Positions 63,940-64,000 of a stretch of DNA of 64,000 bases are shown in pieces. The notes under the pieces were generated by a model. That model ran no database searches. It saw only the letters and a program-made list of their open reading frames with translations, and had not been told where the DNA came from. The stretch covers positions 1-64,000 of the forward strand of contig NZ_JADEVV010000017.1 of NCBI RefSeq assembly GCF_015207985.1, in the 5' to 3' direction. This stretch comes from Synechocystis salina LEGE 00031 (GTDB taxonomy: Bacteria > Cyanobacteriota > Cyanobacteriia > Cyanobacteriales > Microcystaceae). The translations under genes and the position numbers were made by a program. Each line of letters starts with the position of its first letter. Position 1 is the first letter of the stretch.

Positions 63940-64000
63940 AAGTATTAGTAGTTGCCACCAATCCATTGTCCTTGCCTTGCCTGACCTTTCTATTGTCTTC

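Noticed and set aside
1-64000. CRISPR arrays, insertion sequences, tRNA or rRNA genes
   Set aside because: No regularly spaced repeats, no transposase reading frames with terminal inverted repeats, and no tRNA cloverleaf pattern were seen on either strand.

Overview
The window is chromosomal DNA from a unicellular cyanobacterium of the Synechocystis PCC 6803 group. The evidence is the very frequent HIP1 octamer GCGATCGC, genes for PGR5, NdhC, split RpoC1, PmgA, PetC3 and the ethylene/UV-A receptor SynEtr1 (UirS), and a gene order that largely matches the slr1197-slr1216 and slr1265-slr1279 stretches as I remember them. I cannot separate strain 6803 from a close relative without a search. Several apparent junctions (near 28.9 kb and 34-36 kb) and two damaged genes suggest a relative or a divergent strain.

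Layout. 1-15.2 kb: end of a TPR protein, dprA, UPF0145, a damaged DUF4160/DUF2442 pair, a 1-Cys peroxiredoxin, mutL, the urea-type permeases urtB/urtC, a sugar ABC permease, a DUF29 gene with a small upstream ORF, the protease htrA with a 45-codon ORF behind it, a Rieske ferredoxin, DUF1997, a membrane-fusion protein, and pgr5 behind a doubled HLR1 (RpaB) site. 15.5-26.5 kb: an aldolase/dehydrogenase fusion abutting an N-terminally short cobN, then the photosensory locus uirS-uirR-(csiR1)-lsiR. 26.5-31.7 kb: aroQ with a 45-aa ORF upstream, mgtE, a GT4 glycosyltransferase, a DUF1868 protein and a small secreted protein. 31.7-37.3 kb, mostly minus strand: lipase, pmgA, RlmD-type methyltransferase, mannose-1-phosphate guanylyltransferase, a DacB-type PBP, petC3. 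37.4-42.3 kb: HlyD-like adaptor and HlyB-like ABC exporter; the exporter is split by a single-base frameshift. 42.6-53.9 kb: rpoC1, a NodU-type carbamoyltransferase (minus), DUF2808, an FtsW/RodA family protein, gamma-glutamyltransferase, TolC, a WecG/TagA glycosyltransferase and two secreted proteins. 54.1-59.5 kb: pilMNOQ. 59.5-64 kb: two FkbM methyltransferases, tilS, thrC, and ndhC at the right edge.

Themes. Envelope and surface functions dominate: all three type I secretion parts (HlyB-like, HlyD-like, TolC), the type IV pilus alignment complex and secretin, sugar-nucleotide and glycan enzymes, and peptidoglycan enzymes. The phototaxis regulators UirS/UirR/LsiR and the pil operon belong to the same behaviour, since UirS-UirR-LsiR is known to control pilus-driven negative phototaxis under UV-A. 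Photosynthetic regulation is represented by pgr5, pmgA, petC3 and ndhC.

The most interesting signals are the frameshifted exporter whose second half has its own ribosome site, the doubly damaged DUF4160 reading frame, two perfect HLR1 elements ahead of pgr5, a 10-bp direct repeat and a long hairpin in the uirR-lsiR gap, the short CobN, and three small ORFs of 31-45 codons. No rRNA, tRNA, CRISPR array or insertion sequence was recognised.
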